Source of the DNA: JBGSUE01 sp041753515
Lineage (GTDB): Bacteria; Patescibacteriota; Microgenomatia; UBA10105; UBA927
Length of the DNA stretch: 62,060 nt
NCBI GenBank assembly: GCA_041753515.1
Contig: JBGSUE010000056.1
Location: 1 to 62,060, forward strand
Direction: 5' to 3'
Shown here: piece by piece, positions 60,101 through 62,060 of the stretch
How positions within the stretch are numbered: the first letter of the stretch is position 1
Layout: every line of letters starts with the position of its first letter
Notes under the pieces: model-generated
Told to the model about the DNA's origin: nothing
What the model saw: the letters and a program-made list of their open reading frames with translations, nothing else
Databases searched by the model: none
Program-made: the position numbers and the translations under genes

Positions 60101-61781
60101 CGATGATGGCAGTTTTGTATCCGTTTTTAAACAGACGGGCTCCAAGATCACAGTCTTCCGTGACATTGAACGGATCCCACCCATGAAGGGATAGAATCTC
60201 GTGTGTACGGAAATGATTACTTGTGCCTCCCAAGGGTATGCTTGTATTGGCGTTTTGAAGACCGGTCAGAATGACGTCGAACCAGAGAGAATATTCTGCA
60301 GTAAAAAATCTGGTTAATAGGTTGTGGTGCGGATTGTAATAATTCAATTTTGCCTGCAAACATGCAATCGTCGGATCTAAATGTTTAAACGTATAGTAGG
60401 CCTTTTTCAGCTGGTCCGGCTCCGGTTTATCTTCCGCATCGTAAATAACGACATATTCCCCTTTTGCATGTGATAGTCCCCAGTTACATGCTTTCGGTTT
60501 TGTTTTTGGCTTTCCTTCAGGAACCGTCAGGACTTCCATATACGAGGGGAGATCCATATGACGTATGGCCTTCATTGTATCCGCATCGTCTTCTTCCAGA
60601 AGAAGTTTTACGTCAAGCCTGTTTTTTGGCCAGTCCAGCCTGTTAATCGAATCGATAAACTGGGGGATGACATGAGCTTCACGGTACAGGGGACATAAAA
60701 TCGTGTACACCGGAAGATCCTTGTTTTGTAGTGATGTTATTTCAGTCTCGCCTACGACAATTTCCGGCGGAAAATACAGGCTTTTCAAGACAAGCCACAG
60801 ATTGAAAAGGACGTCGGCGAAATAGAGGAAACTGAGAAAAGCCACGATTATTGTAAATGTCAGACGAATATCACGAACAAGACCAAAGAGAAACGCTAAC
60901 AGAAGCACAGCAATAAACAATTGTTGCGTTTTTGTGAGGGTAATGATCGCGGATGAGGAATGAGGCAGAGATGAATGAGTAATATAATCAGTGCCTTTGT
61001 GCCGGTACCCCATACCGATCATTGATCCTGATTTATTACTGTGAACTTGGTACACTTTACTGGATCGTAATTTGAGCTTGAGATAGTTCAATACTATATG
61101 ACCAGTGACAGTAATAATATTCACTTTAGATTTCCCGGATTTTCGTTTTTCAAATAGAATATCGACAGATCCGATCGAATATCCTAAATCACGCGCTGTG
61201 ACAAGAAGTACAAGATCAGTCGCCCAAGGAGAAATTGATGATTCTTCTATTTCAAGAGCAATATGCTTACGGAATACCTTCATCCCGGACTGGATATCGT
61301 AGGGCATCCGGTAAAGAATTTTTCCAAAAAGAAAAGAATCAATGCTGGATGCAATTTTTCTTACAATACTACCCGCATAGTGTTTTCTTCGGGCTACAAC
61401 AACACCGTTATTTTTCAATTGTCGCAACATGTCAGGAAGTTTTTCCGGCGGATACTGCAGATCTGCATCAATAAAACCGACAGTATCATATGCTGATTGC
61501 CGGATACCCATAAAAATGGATTTCCATTTTCCCCTCTCTTTTTCGGATCGTTTTAGTAGAAGTTTTATAGGATATTTATTCTTAAGTCGGCTAATAACTC
61601 TGCGCGTGGTGTCGGTAGACAAATCATCAACGAAAATGAGTTCATAAACAATATCAGCGCTTGTAAATGTTTTGTGGATTCTTTCAACGAGGGGAATGAT
61701 AGTATTTTCTTCGTTCATGACAGGAACGATAAGACTGATTGAGGATGTACGTGGTTGATTTCTTTTTCGTGACAGCTTCAT
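57123..61781 (-). CDS. Four-module fusion: GT2 + processive GT2 + MOP flippase + GT4
   Basis: This 1552-residue protein has four modules. Residues 12-240 are a DPM1/DPS-type GT2 (SLIVPVMNEENTI, FVDDLSTDTT, GFIDADLQYPPE). Residues 285-735 are a XagB/BcsA-like processive GT2 between membrane helices, with IYDAEDKPEPDQL, VTEDCDLGARL and QRSRW near 578. Residues 745-1165 form a roughly 12-helix Wzx-like flippase (GGASMLIAASGIANVINFALSAYLTR). Residues 1180-1550 are a GT4 (AWAGGAEVYIHELAKRW, VNPSLMEGWGITSIEANACGTPVV). No stop or frameshift separates them. The ATG at 61781 is preferred to an upstream TTG. The arrangement would couple lipid-sugar priming, chain growth, export and decoration. Confidence 0.88.
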   Translation of the reverse strand: MKLSRKRNQPRTSSISLIVPVMNEENTIIPLVERIHKTFTSADIVYELIFVDDLSTDTTRRVISRLKNKYPIKLLLKRSEKERGKWKSIFMGIRQSAYDTVGFIDADLQYPPEKLPDMLRQLKNNGVVVARRKHYAGSIVRKIASSIDSFLFGKILYRMPYDIQSGMKVFRKHIALEIEESSISPWATDLVLLVTARDLGYSIGSVDILFEKRKSGKSKVNIITVTGHIVLNYLKLKLRSSKVYQVHSNKSGSMIGMGYRHKGTDYITHSSLPHSSSAIITLTKTQQLFIAVLLLAFLFGLVRDIRLTFTIIVAFLSFLYFADVLFNLWLVLKSLYFPPEIVVGETEITSLQNKDLPVYTILCPLYREAHVIPQFIDSINRLDWPKNRLDVKLLLEEDDADTMKAIRHMDLPSYMEVLTVPEGKPKTKPKACNWGLSHAKGEYVVIYDAEDKPEPDQLKKAYYTFKHLDPTIACLQAKLNYYNPHHNLLTRFFTAEYSLWFDVILTGLQNANTSIPLGGTSNHFRTHEILSLHGWDPFNVTEDCDLGARLFKNGYKTAIIDSTTYEEANSHLGNWIRQRSRWIKGYIQTYFVHMRSPWTFIKNHGVHALMFQMVVGGKIAFILINPILWIVTISYFILYRYVGEAIESVYPTWVFYMAATSMVFGNFLCMYYYMIGCAKRGQYAIIKYVFLVPFYWLLVSISAIKSVIQLIIKPYYWEKTHHGLHIKHIKNSEALSEKKQIFQQKAWRFTGSTLGGASMLIAASGIANVINFALSAYLTRSISFEAFGLIALVNNVWALADIPIGSIGRTVSYRSAFIFGKYGVYAASFWRIVRKRLLYITLGVSFLWAILIPYSSRFFQTGSAIPFLFFTPVWIIATLSSVDMGLLSGSHKFALIAAIIVIESISKFLYAVILVSTGFIHDVYIAIPLSMATSFMVGWFAVKRLARSITADTQSYNLRFPKWFLGTTVMQDVSTVVFFSLDVILAKHYLPPKEAGQYALLSIIGKIILFIGSAFAQFFNPVISKAEGLGRGTWHIFIKLLGISTAASMVAYLVIGVYGEYTAPLLFGPKALPILEYLPTYAAAILIFSISRNMIIYQQIKKRHIIPITALLFAGAQLYLLTIHHGSIAEFVNIQFAISIALIIGIIFMSTLSIILDTIESNYEDITGLFKPMAIQPSGSGSKTILIYNWRDIHHAWAGGAEVYIHELAKRWVAMGHTVIVFSARSLKNPSHEIIDGVHLMRHGHVFSVYIWAWLYYLTHFKKTADVIIDSENGIPFFTPLYSKQKIFLLIHHVHQRVFRTSLTPPFSWIATFLEGKLMPYIYRKVKVITVSPSSKADIIDHNLTDTDPSIIYCGVDNTLYTPGIKSKIPLVAYVGRLKSYKSLHVFIRAALEILKHIPTVRFIIAGNGEEKRRLMELADRLNIEKYIDFVGTVTNEEKIRIYQKAWVFVNPSLMEGWGITSIEANACGTPVVASNVSGLRDSVYNPHSGFLVPYGNHEEFAKHITLLLKNPALRQRMSREATKWASKFEWDKSASQFLNLIDKSNRSGTCI

Positions 61782-61800
61782 GACGATATAACCCAAAGAA

Positions 61801-61816
61801 CCTGTAATATTACAGG
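61801..61816. promoter_or_regulatory. Perfect 16-bp palindrome upstream of the fusion gene
   Basis: CCTGTAATATTACAGG is fully symmetric with 8-bp half-sites. It lies 19 bases before the ATG at 61781 and contains TAATAT, a possible -10 box. It could be an operator for a dimeric regulator or a small hairpin in the leader. Confidence 0.5.
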
Positions 61817-61963
61817 CTTTTATTACTGATATTTTTATTGGATACCCTTAATGTGAAGAATCAGGCAGCCACAAAAAGAAATCCATAAAAACTGTTTGCT
61901 CTTTATATCACATTAACCTATAGTTGTAAAGACACAAACTATAGTTAGTATTATAAAAAACAA
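61817..61963. other. Intergenic region between the glycan locus and the right insertion sequence
   Basis: No coding sequence. An inverted pair CTATAGTT/AACTATAG lies at about 61918-61944, followed by a poly-A stretch next to the insertion sequence. It may be a weak terminator. Nothing else is recognised. Confidence 0.45.
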
Positions 61964-62060
61964 GGGTCTTGCCCAGTTAAGCACTAGTACAATCTAAGTA
62001 TTAGTGCGATAAACTGGACAAATATGACCATCAAGTTCTGCATGCGGTTAAACCGCAATA
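61964..62060 (+). mobile_element. Truncated insertion sequence, probably IS1595-like (right copy)
   Basis: 97 bases identical, inverted, to 42-138. The element begins GGGTCTTGCCCAG and points out of the contig. Because both copies are identical and outward-facing, the real elements continue beyond the contig; the 62-kb segment is flanked by them rather than carried by them. Confidence 0.7.
62024..62060 (+). pseudogene. Transposase N-terminal fragment (cut by contig end)
   Basis: The first twelve codons (MTIKFCMRLNRN) of the same transposase as at 1-78. Only the first residues are present, so nothing more can be said of function. Confidence 0.45.

Noticed and set aside
42..62060. Terminal inverted repeats suggesting a linear replicon or virus genome
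   Set aside because: The repeat contains a truncated transposase start facing outward, and the contents are chromosomal housekeeping genes; insertion sequence copies at an assembly break explain it better.
1..62060. tRNA genes or a CRISPR array
   Set aside because: No cloverleaf-type T-arm sequences and no regularly spaced direct repeats were seen on reading both strands; a tRNAscan run would settle the first point.
1..62060. Recoded TGA (genetic code 25)
   Set aside because: TGA ends pilD, pilM and others at homology-consistent positions, so it is read as stop.

Overview
The window looks like a complete contig from a Candidate Phyla Radiation (Patescibacteria) bacterium, most likely of the Microgenomates type. 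The evidence is the compact gene packing, small ribosomal proteins, short aminoacyl-tRNA synthetases (ThrRS without a TGS domain, PheT without its N-terminal tRNA-binding domain), a monoderm-type type IV pilus set (PilB/T/C/D/M/N/O, no PilQ or PilP) and hairpin-type dispersed repeats with a GIY-YIG gene between two clusters. TGA is used as a stop codon (for example pilD), which argues against the recoded Gracilibacteria and Absconditabacteria. The lineage assignment is inference. I saw no rRNA, tRNA or CRISPR array. Both ends are truncated, outward-facing copies of one insertion sequence, probably IS1595-like, so the contig probably broke at a multicopy element.

Layout. 485-4338: tyrosine recombinase, C45-like Ntn-hydrolase and ATP-grasp ligase in overlapping order, facing a C39-like cysteine peptidase. 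4361-10985 (minus): folD, gyrA, ppa, gyrB, holB. 11025-25826: type IV pilus locus pilB-pilT-pilC-pilin, two large membrane proteins (DUF2723/TMEM260-like glycosyltransferase and YfhO-like), pilD, six prepilin-like or PilX-like genes, pilM-pilN-pilO. 25958-30527 (minus): small membrane protein, recG, rpmF, nusB, rnc, rpsP, khpA, trmD. 30588-32572: GIY-YIG protein, tyrS and a small membrane protein. 32761-35364: class A penicillin-binding protein. 35370-41337 (minus): thrS-infC-rpmI-rplT-pheS-pheT, the same order as the enterobacterial thrS-pheST superoperon. 41498-61781 (minus): a 20-kb surface-glycan locus with CDP-sugar genes (rfbF, SDR, C-methyltransferase, oxidoreductase), GT2/GT4/GT-C glycosyltransferases, PIG-L deacetylase, two acetyltransferase paralogues and a 1552-residue fusion of two GT2 domains, a flippase and a GT4 domain.

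Regulation is unusually readable. At least nine genes have a -10 box ending 6-8 bases before the ATG, predicting leaderless mRNAs, whereas ppa, pilT, the major pilin and thrS have clear Shine-Dalgarno sites. thrS has what looks like a minimal T-box riboswitch: an antiterminator-type helix with a 7-base TGGAACC bulge, and a very short Stem I showing an ACC (Thr) triplet in its terminal loop. Between rplT and pheS there are four mutually exclusive pairing segments ending in a terminator, the first lying inside the last codons of rplT, which suggests attenuation of pheST coupled to rplT translation.

The best candidates for undescribed biology are the thrS T-box, the rplT-pheS attenuator, the four-module glycan fusion protein, the C45/ATP-grasp/C39 neighbourhood and the widespread leaderless promoters.
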